DNA of 5,411 nt from an uncultured Spirochaetaceae bacterium (GTDB lineage: Bacteria; Spirochaetota; Spirochaetia; Treponematales; Treponemataceae). The DNA is taken from NCBI GenBank assembly GCA_902796985.1, contig CADBRC010000404.1:1-5411 (forward strand), given 5' to 3'. Under the pieces are notes generated by a model. The model did no database searches and was not told the origin of the DNA. It was given only the letters and a program-made list of their open reading frames with translations. The position numbers and the translations under genes are program-made. Each line of letters starts with the position of its first letter. The first letter of the stretch is position 1. This document shows, one piece after another, positions 1 through 5,217 of the stretch.

Positions 1-1426
1 GGATTTTCATGACTCCTTCCTGCAGCTCGCTCGCAATGCGACCCAGATTCTGGGTGGAGGAGCGGAGCTTGGTGGAGGTAGCCTTGAAGTCATTCTCGAA
101 CGAGTCGAACCAGCTGCTCATGCTGGCATACTCATCGGCAAGCCGCTGGCGCACATCCTTAACAGTGGCTCCCTGCTGGACTTCCTCTATCATCTTGGGA
201 AGCTCCTCAAGAAGCTGGTGCTGTTTTTCCTTGTAGCTTGCGTTCAGGGACTGGAGCTGTACCTGAAGGTCGGCTGTATGCAGACCAATCTGGTTAAAGG
301 CAGCCTTCGTGATGACGGTCTCACTGACAAGGTTCATCAGGTTGTCAACGCGGCGGGAGTCAACGCGCAGCACGGAAGCCGTTGCCTGAGAAGCCTTATG
401 AGCCGCCGCGGGAGCAGGAGCAGCCGTCTTTGCCGGTGCAGGGGCCGCAGCAGGCGCGGGAGCTTTCGCTTCCTCTACAGGCGCAGCGGCCGGGGCTTCC
501 TCAACGACAGGCTCCGGCTCAACTGCTGCCGGGGCAGGCGCAGGAGCAGGTGCCGTATGGGGAACTTCACTGGCAGAAAGCCTGGACGGTGCGCCCGCAC
601 CCGTCACTTCCCTCGCATCGGTTGCGAGAGTGACATCATCCAGGAAAGCCACATCCTCAAGGTCACCCCCGCTCGCAGCGGTAGAGACATAATACACGAC
701 CTGAGAATAGAACGTATCCTCGTAGAGGGCTTCAAAATCAGGGACAGTCTTAAGGACTGCACCCCTGTTCTTAAGGGCTGCAAACACCTGTATGCCGCCG
801 ACGCTGTTCATCGGGTTGGACTCATCAAAGGTTACGTTTACGGACCAGAGCTTCTCGCCGTCAGGCACCGCACCCATGAGCTCGTTGAAATCCTCGTCGG
901 AAAGCGGCGGAAGCGGAGGCATGCCGTTTGAAACCGGCGCAGGCGCAGCCGCCTGAACAGGAGCCGGCTTGGGGGCCGGAGCCGGAGCGGGCTTGGCAGC
1001 CGGAGCCGGGGCCTTCTTCTTGGCACCCTTCGCCGGCAGGAAGCCCTTTATCTTTTCCACAAGCGGGGACACGTCTTCCGAATATACGGAACCTCCCCGC
1101 CGGGTTTCGAGCATAACCTTGATAGTATCTATGGAAGAGAGCAGGACATCAACGATGGCCTCCGTGACCTCGACGGCATTGCTCCGCATGGCATCCAGCA
1201 AATCCTCCACATCGTGGCAGAAAGCCGCAAGCTCCGTCATCTCGACCGTGGCCGACCCTCCCTTCAGGGTGTGGGCAGCGCGGAAAATCTCATCTATGGA
1301 GTCATGATTCGATGGGTCGCTCTCAATGACAAGGATATTGCTCTCCAGTGTCTCAACCTGCTGTTCAGCCTCGGCAAAGAAATCCTGAAGCAATTCCTCA
1401 TTGTTTGGATCAAGATAATCACTCAT
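1..1426 (-). CDS. cheA: Chemotaxis histidine kinase CheA, N-terminal 475 residues (truncated by window edge)
   Basis: CheA autophosphorylates on a histidine and passes the phosphate to CheY/CheB, linking chemoreceptor arrays at the inner membrane to the flagellar motor. The translation begins MSDYLDPNNEELLQDFF. The P1 Hpt domain occupies residues 1 to about 130 and carries the phospho-acceptor motif HTLKGG at H52-G57. An Ala/Pro/Lys linker (about 132-168) follows, then a P2-like regulator-docking domain (about 176-275), a second long Ala/Pro/Glu linker (about 275-350), and the start of the P3 dimerisation domain (V352 onwards). The visible part ends in LGRIASELQEGVMKI, the conserved end of the P3 hairpin. 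The catalytic HATPase and CheW-like domains lie beyond base 1. P3 is much longer than the E. coli form. ATG at 1426 is chosen because Hpt homology starts at once, although there is no Shine-Dalgarno sequence. In treponemes cheA usually heads a cheA-cheW-cheX-cheY operon; that part is outside the window. Confidence 0.96.
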   Translation of the reverse strand, partial: MSDYLDPNNEELLQDFFAEAEQQVETLESNILVIESDPSNHDSIDEIFRAAHTLKGGSATVEMTELAAFCHDVEDLLDAMRSNAVEVTEAIVDVLLSSIDTIKVMLETRRGGSVYSEDVSPLVEKIKGFLPAKGAKKKAPAPAAKPAPAPAPKPAPVQAAAPAPVSNGMPPLPPLSDEDFNELMGAVPDGEKLWSVNVTFDESNPMNSVGGIQVFAALKNRGAVLKTVPDFEALYEDTFYSQVVYYVSTAASGGDLEDVAFLDDVTLATDAREVTGAGAPSRLSASEVPHTAPAPAPAPAAVEPEPVVEEAPAAAPVEEAKAPAPAAAPAPAKTAAPAPAAAHKASQATASVLRVDSRRVDNLMNLVSETVITKAAFNQIGLHTADLQVQLQSLNASYKEKQHQLLEELPKMIEEVQQGATVKDVRQRLADEYASMSSWFDSFENDFKATSTKLRSSTQNLGRIASELQEGVMKI

Positions 1427-1432
1427 ACTTAT

Positions 1433-1460
1433 ATTTTAATCGGTTAAAAATATAAGTCAA
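1433..1460 (-). promoter_or_regulatory. Candidate sigma-70-type promoter for cheA, abutting the start codon
   Basis: Read on the minus strand, TTGACT (1460-1455) and TAAAAT (1438-1433) are separated by 16 bases, giving 5/6 matches to both consensus hexamers. Only six bases lie between the -10 and the ATG, so the predicted transcription start falls on the A of the start codon. No GGAGG-like element precedes the ATG. The region is AT-rich, so chance matches are likely enough to keep confidence moderate. Confidence 0.45.
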
Positions 1461-1473
1461 GCCTAAAAAACCG

Positions 1474-1489
1474 AAAAAAAAGTTTTTTT
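1474..1489. other. A8-G-T7 tract, probable curved or UP-like DNA
   Basis: Eight A residues, one G and seven T residues form a near-palindromic homopolymer tract in the cheA/barrel-gene gap. Such tracts tend to be intrinsically curved or to act as UP elements. It is not preceded by a GC stem, so it is not a convincing terminator on either strand. Confidence 0.35.
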
Positions 1490-1506
1490 ATGAATATTTT
1501 ATGAAT
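1486..1506 (+). repeat. Perfect tandem 10-bp direct repeat with 11-bp phasing, candidate response-regulator operator
   Basis: TTTTATGAAT occurs at 1486-1495 and again, without mismatch, at 1497-1506, separated by one A. The 11-bp centre-to-centre spacing is the geometry at which OmpR/PhoB-family winged-helix dimers bind tandemly on one face of DNA. It lies about 60-80 bases upstream of the candidate cheA start and about 70-90 bases upstream of the predicted barrel-gene start. The regulatory role is inference; the repeat is seen directly. Confidence 0.5.
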
Positions 1507-1511
1507 GAAGG

Positions 1512-1545
1512 GGCAAATCCTTTGCCGCCTTAAAGAAACGGCGAA
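1512..1545 (+). promoter_or_regulatory. Two overlapping short inverted repeats in the barrel-gene promoter, candidate operator
   Basis: GGCAAA (1512-1517) and TTTGCC (1521-1526) are perfect inverted copies around TCC. The right arm, extended to TTTGCCG (1521-1527), is also inverted with CGGCGAA (1539-1545) with one mismatch. The set covers the place where a -35 box would be. Because it lies upstream of the predicted transcription start, it is more likely protein-binding DNA than an RNA switch. Confidence 0.3.
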
Positions 1546-1562
1546 TTTATTCCGAAACTAGC

Positions 1563-1568
1563 TATAAT
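1563..1568 (+). promoter_or_regulatory. -10 box of the barrel-gene promoter
   Basis: TATAAT is a perfect -10 hexamer. The predicted start is around A1575, which gives a leader of about 19 bases that still contains the ribosome binding site. At 16-18 bp spacing the upstream hexamers (for example GGCGAA at 1540-1545) do not resemble TTGACA. The promoter may therefore depend on an activator. Confidence 0.55.
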
Positions 1569-1579
1569 AAGCGTATAGC

Positions 1580-1584
1580 GGAGG
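1580..1584 (+). promoter_or_regulatory. Ribosome binding site fixing the GTG start of the barrel gene
   Basis: GGAGG stands nine bases before the GTG at 1594. An in-frame TAG at 1576-1578 excludes any upstream start, so this site together with the signal peptide that follows decides the start codon. Confidence 0.85.
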
Positions 1585-1593
1585 AAAAAACAG

Positions 1594-3171
1594 GTGAAAA
1601 AGATACTGAGCCACGCCGTGCTGCTGCTTACGGCCATTACATGCCTCCATGCGTTTGAGACCCCCTACTTCACGGGTTATGCGGGTTTTCTCGGCAACTT
1701 CACGTTTGCACCGAACAACTACCGCAAGCCGGACAAAGAGGAAGACACTTTTTCCGAGCAGATCAAAAAAACCTTCGCCGACCCCCAGCTTTTCGCCCAA
1801 GGCTACTTCGGCGGCCAGCTTCAGTTCAAGGACTTCCTCATAATGAGAGGAGAACTGGGAGTAGATTCAAACATCTATAACCCCCTCGACACCAACCCCT
1901 ACCTGTCCGCGGTCAAAGACAATGACACCGTCTACACGCCGGCCCCCAAAGACAGGAGCATAATCGGCAAAAACATCCTTGACAAACCCTCCGGACGGAA
2001 TTCGATATTCCAGATAAACGAAGCCTCGGCCGTCGTCAAGCTCCAGACTTCCACAGTGACGCACTACCTTTCACTCTTCTACGGGGAGTACGAACCCATC
2101 GGCTCGGACGTGTTCCTGCAGAGGCAGTTCGGCATAGCCCCCATACGGAGCGACCTCACCTCCAGCTTTAACAGCCTGAACGGAACATCCATAAACGAGA
2201 GCTACGGGGCAGGCTTCTCCTACGTACTGCACCTGGCATCCCCGCTGGCCGCCGGAATCTACCTCTACAAGGACAGGACCGAAAAATATGACGGCATATA
2301 CCAAAGCTGGAAGAACGACCCCAGCGACAGATTGAACCTCCGCAAGCAGGAAGCATACAATGCCGACTTCCGCGTGGCGGGCGCGTTCGATTACCTTACG
2401 TTTGATTTCAGGGCCGGACTCGCCCTGCCCGAGGACTCAGACGAGGGCAGCGTGGAGAACGGCTTCATGAACATCAATTACCTCTCCCTCAAGGCGGGAA
2501 TGAGCGTGCTCGCAGGAAAGCCCACATCCATGTTCAACGTGCTGCTGCAGACCGGTTTCTCCGACCTCCTTCTGGATCCCGGTTACGTCAAAAGCCCCAA
2601 GTGGAAGGAAAAGAAAGGCGAGCTGGTCGAAAACAAGAGCATCCTCAACTGGAACAACGCAGCTGAAAACTTCTACTTTCTGCTGGAGCCGAGGCTGAAC
2701 CTGCGGCAGGCCAAGTTCTCGGTAACGGCGTTCAACATCCCCTACTCCCAGGCAAGCAAGATGTTCTACCTGAACAACTACAACGGCGGGGTGGACCACA
2801 GAAGCGACTACATGAACGAGAAACGGAGGAACTGCTACGTACGGCCCTACCTGAACCCCTGCGGCATTGACCTGCACGCCTCGACGGACTTCCTGCAGCT
2901 GGGAGACAAGAACCTGACGACGGGAGTACACCTGACGCTCTCTATGGGGGGACAGACCTTCATGGACCTCTACCGCGACTCCAAGGCGGAGAACAAAGAA
3001 GGCAACAAGCACTACTGGAACAAGACAGCCTTCATAACACCCTACGCCAAGCTTCCCGTCCACGGCGGAGAGATTTTCGCCGCCACCACCATATCTACCC
3101 ATATCTTCGACAAGCAGGATAACTGGCCGAGCAGCGTCAGCGTGAAGGTCGGATTCAAGATTAACTTCTAA
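1594..3171 (+). CDS. Predicted exported outer-membrane beta-barrel protein, spirochaete type, function unknown
   Basis: I do not recognise a named family. The 525-residue product starts with a typical Sec signal (Lys-Lys, hydrophobic core, then CLHA with probable cleavage after A20). The mature chain is rich in Tyr, Phe, Asn and Gly and alternates amphipathic strand-like stretches with polar loops: about residues 21-40, 66-92, 137-180, 203-226, 255-278, 295-330, a stretch before the cysteines, and 495-525. It ends SVSVKVGFKINF, with a terminal Phe and alternating hydrophobics, as in BAM-assembled barrel proteins. It is therefore probably a porin or adhesin-like protein of the outer membrane. 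The only cysteines after the signal are C414 and C423, which could form a disulphide. C17 lies in AITC, a poor but not impossible spirochaetal lipobox, so a lipoprotein is the alternative. The gene stands alone, divergent from cheA and convergent with dapL. Confidence 0.85.
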   Translation: MKKILSHAVLLLTAITCLHAFETPYFTGYAGFLGNFTFAPNNYRKPDKEEDTFSEQIKKTFADPQLFAQGYFGGQLQFKDFLIMRGELGVDSNIYNPLDTNPYLSAVKDNDTVYTPAPKDRSIIGKNILDKPSGRNSIFQINEASAVVKLQTSTVTHYLSLFYGEYEPIGSDVFLQRQFGIAPIRSDLTSSFNSLNGTSINESYGAGFSYVLHLASPLAAGIYLYKDRTEKYDGIYQSWKNDPSDRLNLRKQEAYNADFRVAGAFDYLTFDFRAGLALPEDSDEGSVENGFMNINYLSLKAGMSVLAGKPTSMFNVLLQTGFSDLLLDPGYVKSPKWKEKKGELVENKSILNWNNAAENFYFLLEPRLNLRQAKFSVTAFNIPYSQASKMFYLNNYNGGVDHRSDYMNEKRRNCYVRPYLNPCGIDLHASTDFLQLGDKNLTTGVHLTLSMGGQTFMDLYRDSKAENKEGNKHYWNKTAFITPYAKLPVHGGEIFAATTISTHIFDKQDNWPSSVSVKVGFKINF

Positions 3172-3200
3172 AAAAAACAGCCCCCGCTGCGAGGGGCTGT
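3170..3200 (-). terminator. Intrinsic terminator of the response regulator-dapL unit
   Basis: On the minus strand ACAGCCCC, an eight-base loop and GGGGCTGT form a perfect 8-bp stem (arms 3200-3193 and 3184-3177) followed directly by a run of Ts (3176-3170). It starts 17 bases after the dapL stop. The T-run overlaps the TAA stop of the convergent barrel gene. On the plus strand the same hairpin is followed by CCATATTCAA, so it should terminate mainly minus-strand transcription. Confidence 0.9.
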
Positions 3201-3217
3201 CCATATTCAACAGAGGG

Positions 3218-4444
3218 CTACAGCTTCAGCCTGGTCAGGCGGGAACAGGCTTCCTCCACGTCCCGCCGGTGGCCGAAGCTGGAGAAGCGCAGGTAACCTT
3301 CCCCCGCCGGGCCGAAGCCGCTTCCCGGGGTCGTCACGATGTTGCACTCAGCCAGAATCTTATCAAAGATGTCCCAGCTCTTATAGCCGGGGAACATGAC
3401 CCACAGATAGGGGCTGTCGCCGGTATAGTAGACCTTGACCCCTGCGGACGCAAAATTCGGACCGGAAAGGGCCTCTTTCATCAGCGCGGCGTTCCCCAGG
3501 TAGTAATCAACCAGCCCCCTGGTCTCCTTCACGCCCTCATCATCGAGCGCAGCAAGGCCGCCCCGCTGGGCTATGTTGCTTGCCCCGTTGAAGAGCGTCG
3601 TCATTACACGGTTCCAGTCCTGCCTGACGGGGGTTCCGTCGGAGAACTTCAGGTCGGCAGGCACCACGGACCAGCCCAGACGGACACCGGTGAAGCCCGC
3701 AAGCTTGGAGAAGGAGTTAATCTCTATGGCGCACTTCCTCGCCCCCTCTATCTCATAGATGGTCTTGGGGAGGGAGGGATCGCGGATGAACGAATAGTAA
3801 GCCGAGTCGAAGATGATGACGCAGCCCTTCTGCAAGGCACAGTCAACGAGCTTTTTCAGCTGCTCCCTGCTGCTTGCAACCCCGGTCGGATTATTCGGAG
3901 AACAGAAGTAGATAAGGGAATTCTCCTTGACTTTGGACAAATCAGGGAAGAATCCGTTCTCCGCAGTACAGGGCAGGTAGGTGACACCCTTCCTGTTCCC
4001 GCTGCCGTCATCCTTTCCGGCAGCACCGACAATCACGCTTCCGTCCACGTAGACCGGATACGCCGGATCCTGCACGGCAAGCTCCACGTCCGCGCCGAAG
4101 AGGGTCTGTATCCTCGCGATGTCGCACTTGGCTCCGTCAGAGATGAACACTTCATCTGCCGAAGCCATACCCTTGTACAGGACGGAAGCTATCTTTTCCC
4201 GAAGCTCCGTCAGCCCCTGCTCGTCACCGTAACCGGAATATCCGGCCTCAGTACCAAGCCCGGCGGCATAGTCGACCATCGCCTTGGTAATATGCGGAGT
4301 AAGCGGCTCCGTCGTGTTGCCTATTCCCAGGCTGATTATCTTTGCATCAGGATGCTGCTCCTGATACAGCCTCCGCCTCTTGGCGACCTCAGGAAAGAGG
4401 TATCCCGCCGTAAGGTTCTCAAAACCCTTGTTCCGTGAAAGCAT
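3218..4444 (-). CDS. dapL: LL-diaminopimelate aminotransferase
   Basis: This PLP enzyme (EC 2.6.1.83) converts L-tetrahydrodipicolinate and glutamate to LL-diaminopimelate and 2-oxoglutarate in one cytoplasmic step. It bypasses the succinylase or acetylase routes to DAP and lysine. The 408-residue length matches plant and chlamydial DapL (about 390-410). Family landmarks are AGYLFPEVAKRR near the N-terminus, LGIGNTTEPLTP (39-50), GYSGYGDEQG (68-77), SDGAKCDIAR (102-111), CSPNNPTG (181-188), D213 and Y216 contacting PLP, the Schiff-base lysine K247 in NSFSKLAGFTGVRLGW, FNGASNIAQ (285-293), and TTPGSGFGPAGEGYLRFSSFGH with R386 for substrate carboxylate binding. All expected catalytic residues are present. 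The start codon overlaps the stop of the upstream response regulator (TAATG), which suggests translational coupling. A strong terminator follows. Other class I aminotransferases are excluded by the DapL-specific motifs. Confidence 0.96.
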   Translation of the reverse strand: MLSRNKGFENLTAGYLFPEVAKRRRLYQEQHPDAKIISLGIGNTTEPLTPHITKAMVDYAAGLGTEAGYSGYGDEQGLTELREKIASVLYKGMASADEVFISDGAKCDIARIQTLFGADVELAVQDPAYPVYVDGSVIVGAAGKDDGSGNRKGVTYLPCTAENGFFPDLSKVKENSLIYFCSPNNPTGVASSREQLKKLVDCALQKGCVIIFDSAYYSFIRDPSLPKTIYEIEGARKCAIEINSFSKLAGFTGVRLGWSVVPADLKFSDGTPVRQDWNRVMTTLFNGASNIAQRGGLAALDDEGVKETRGLVDYYLGNAALMKEALSGPNFASAGVKVYYTGDSPYLWVMFPGYKSWDIFDKILAECNIVTTPGSGFGPAGEGYLRFSSFGHRRDVEEACSRLTRLKL

Positions 4445-5121
4445 TATATTGAATCCTCCAGAGAGTAACCGATTCCCCTCGCCGTCCGTATCCGGACCTT
4501 CGCCTTAAGGTCATCCATTTTCTTTCGTATGAAGGAAATGTAAACCTCGACGTTGTTATATTCCGCGCTGCTGTCGCTGCCCCAGATTTTCTCGATTATC
4601 TTCTCTTTCTTGATGACCTGATGGGGGCTGTCAAAAAGGAACTCGATTATCTGAAGCTCTTTCAGGGACAGCTTTTCCCTGCCCCCCTTGACCTTCTGCA
4701 GCTCGCATTTGTCTTTGTCCAGTATCAGATCACCGAACTCAATGACGTTCTTCTTTATTTCGCCCTTGCGGCGGGTCACCGCTCTGACGCGGGCCATAAA
4801 TTCCTCGTCCTTGAAAGGCTTGACAAGGTAGTCATCAGCCCCGCCATCAAGTCCGGCAACGATGTCATCAGTCGTCCCCTTCGAGGAAATCACAAGCACG
4901 GGTATCTCAACCCCCTTGCCTCTGAGCGATTTGAGGATACCAATGCCATCCTTGCCCGGAAGCGAAGGGTCCAGCACGATACCGTCATAAATCCCTCGCT
5001 GCGCATATTTCATGGCATCCGGCCCCGTGTAGACGGCATCGACCTCGTAGCGTTCCTTTCCCAGCAGTTCCACAAGGGACTGGGAAAGACGCACATCATC
5101 TTCTACTAGAAGCAATCTCAT
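4444..5121 (-). CDS. OmpR/PhoB-family DNA-binding response regulator (no partner kinase in window)
   Basis: The 225-residue protein has a receiver domain (1 to about 118) and a winged-helix DNA-binding domain (about 125-222). The acidic pocket E7/D8/D9, phospho-acceptor D51, switch residue S79 (usually Thr), Y98 and K101 in DDYLVKPF are all present, so it should be phosphorylatable. The output domain carries LSLKELQIIEFL, then VIKKEKIIEKIWG, then NNVEVYISFIRKKM (recognition helix) and RTARGIGYSLE (wing), all typical of the family. Unusually, D51 is followed by Pro (LDPSLPG) where a bulky hydrophobic residue is normal. The ATG is chosen because MRLLLVEDD is the canonical first strand. It lacks a well-spaced ribosome site (only AAGG, one base from the ATG). 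It overlaps dapL by one base and follows a universal stress protein gene by 90 bases. Its target and signal are unknown. Confidence 0.95.
   Translation of the reverse strand: MRLLLVEDDVRLSQSLVELLGKERYEVDAVYTGPDAMKYAQRGIYDGIVLDPSLPGKDGIGILKSLRGKGVEIPVLVISSKGTTDDIVAGLDGGADDYLVKPFKDEEFMARVRAVTRRKGEIKKNVIEFGDLILDKDKCELQKVKGGREKLSLKELQIIEFLFDSPHQVIKKEKIIEKIWGSDSSAEYNNVEVYISFIRKKMDDLKAKVRIRTARGIGYSLEDSI
4455..4459 (-). promoter_or_regulatory. Ribosome binding site of dapL inside the response-regulator gene
   Basis: GGAGG on the minus strand lies ten bases before the dapL ATG, inside the last codons of the upstream regulator gene. The overlap of stop and start makes translation of dapL by reinitiation likely, and this site allows independent initiation as well. 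Confidence 0.75.
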
Positions 5122-5128
5122 GCCTTAA

Positions 5129-5157
5129 ATAATAAAGCAAAAGCACCGCTTTGTCTT
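5129..5157 (-). promoter_or_regulatory. Candidate promoter of the response regulator-dapL unit, abutting the start codon
   Basis: On the minus strand AAGACA (5157-5152) and TATTAT (5134-5129) are 17 bases apart, matching 4/6 and 5/6 consensus bases. Seven bases separate the -10 from the ATG, so transcription should start at or within a base or two of the start codon. This parallels the arrangement at cheA. A more upstream start or read-through from the stress-protein gene remains possible. Confidence 0.45.
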
Positions 5158-5176
5158 ATGAAAAAAAGAGATATTA

Positions 5177-5203
5177 CAAAAGATTATCAAAAAAAGCTTA
5201 AAA
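5177..5203 (-). repeat. Three TTTT(G/A) elements phased at 11 bp upstream of the response regulator
   Basis: Minus-strand TTTTA (5203-5199), TTTTG (5192-5188) and TTTTG (5181-5177) follow one another at exactly 11-bp steps, 20-46 bases upstream of the candidate -35 box. The spacing matches the TTTTA-N6-TTTTA repeat at 1486-1506. The elements are short and the DNA is AT-rich, so this could be chance; autoregulation is inference. Confidence 0.25.
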
Positions 5204-5217
5204 CAAATCCTTTAACC
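5189..5217 (-). terminator. Weak terminator candidate after the universal stress protein gene
   Basis: Directly after the stop codon, minus-strand GGTTAAA and TTTAAGC can pair imperfectly (five A-T pairs, one G-C, one mismatch) and are followed by seven Ts. The stem is almost entirely A-T, so any termination would be inefficient and read-through into the regulator gene is plausible. Confidence 0.25.

Noticed and set aside
390..600. Ala/Pro-rich low-complexity stretch as a possible DNA repeat or minisatellite
   Set aside because: The repetition is at amino-acid level (interdomain linker of CheA). The codons are irregular and no exact DNA repeat unit recurs.
218..931. A 237-codon plus-strand Arg-rich frame over cheA
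   Set aside because: It is the codon-aligned shadow of the Ala/Pro-rich CheA linkers, which read as Arg/Gly-rich on the other strand. The CheA domains on the minus strand are clear.
1437..1444. Minus-strand ACCGATTA upstream of cheA as a sigma-28 -10 box (compare GCCGATAA)
   Set aside because: No TAAA-type -35 is found at the required distance upstream, so the match is isolated. A sigma-70-like pair fits better.
1461..1490. Homopolymer A/T tract as an intrinsic terminator
   Set aside because: There is no GC-containing stem before the tract on either strand, and both flanking genes are transcribed away from it.
2437..3210. A 257-codon minus-strand frame over the end of the barrel gene
   Set aside because: It has the same codon-aligned antisense register, a Val/Gln-rich product with no domain, and no ribosome site. 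The plus-strand protein has a signal peptide and a barrel-type C-terminus.
3269..4438. A 389-codon open frame on the plus strand covering nearly all of dapL
   Set aside because: It is exactly codon-aligned with dapL on the opposite strand, so it stays open simply because dapL avoids TTA, CTA and TCA codons. The translation has no recognisable domain, and dapL is beyond doubt.
4621..5109. A 162-codon plus-strand frame over the response regulator
   Set aside because: It is a codon-aligned antisense shadow of a gene with complete receiver and winged-helix motifs.
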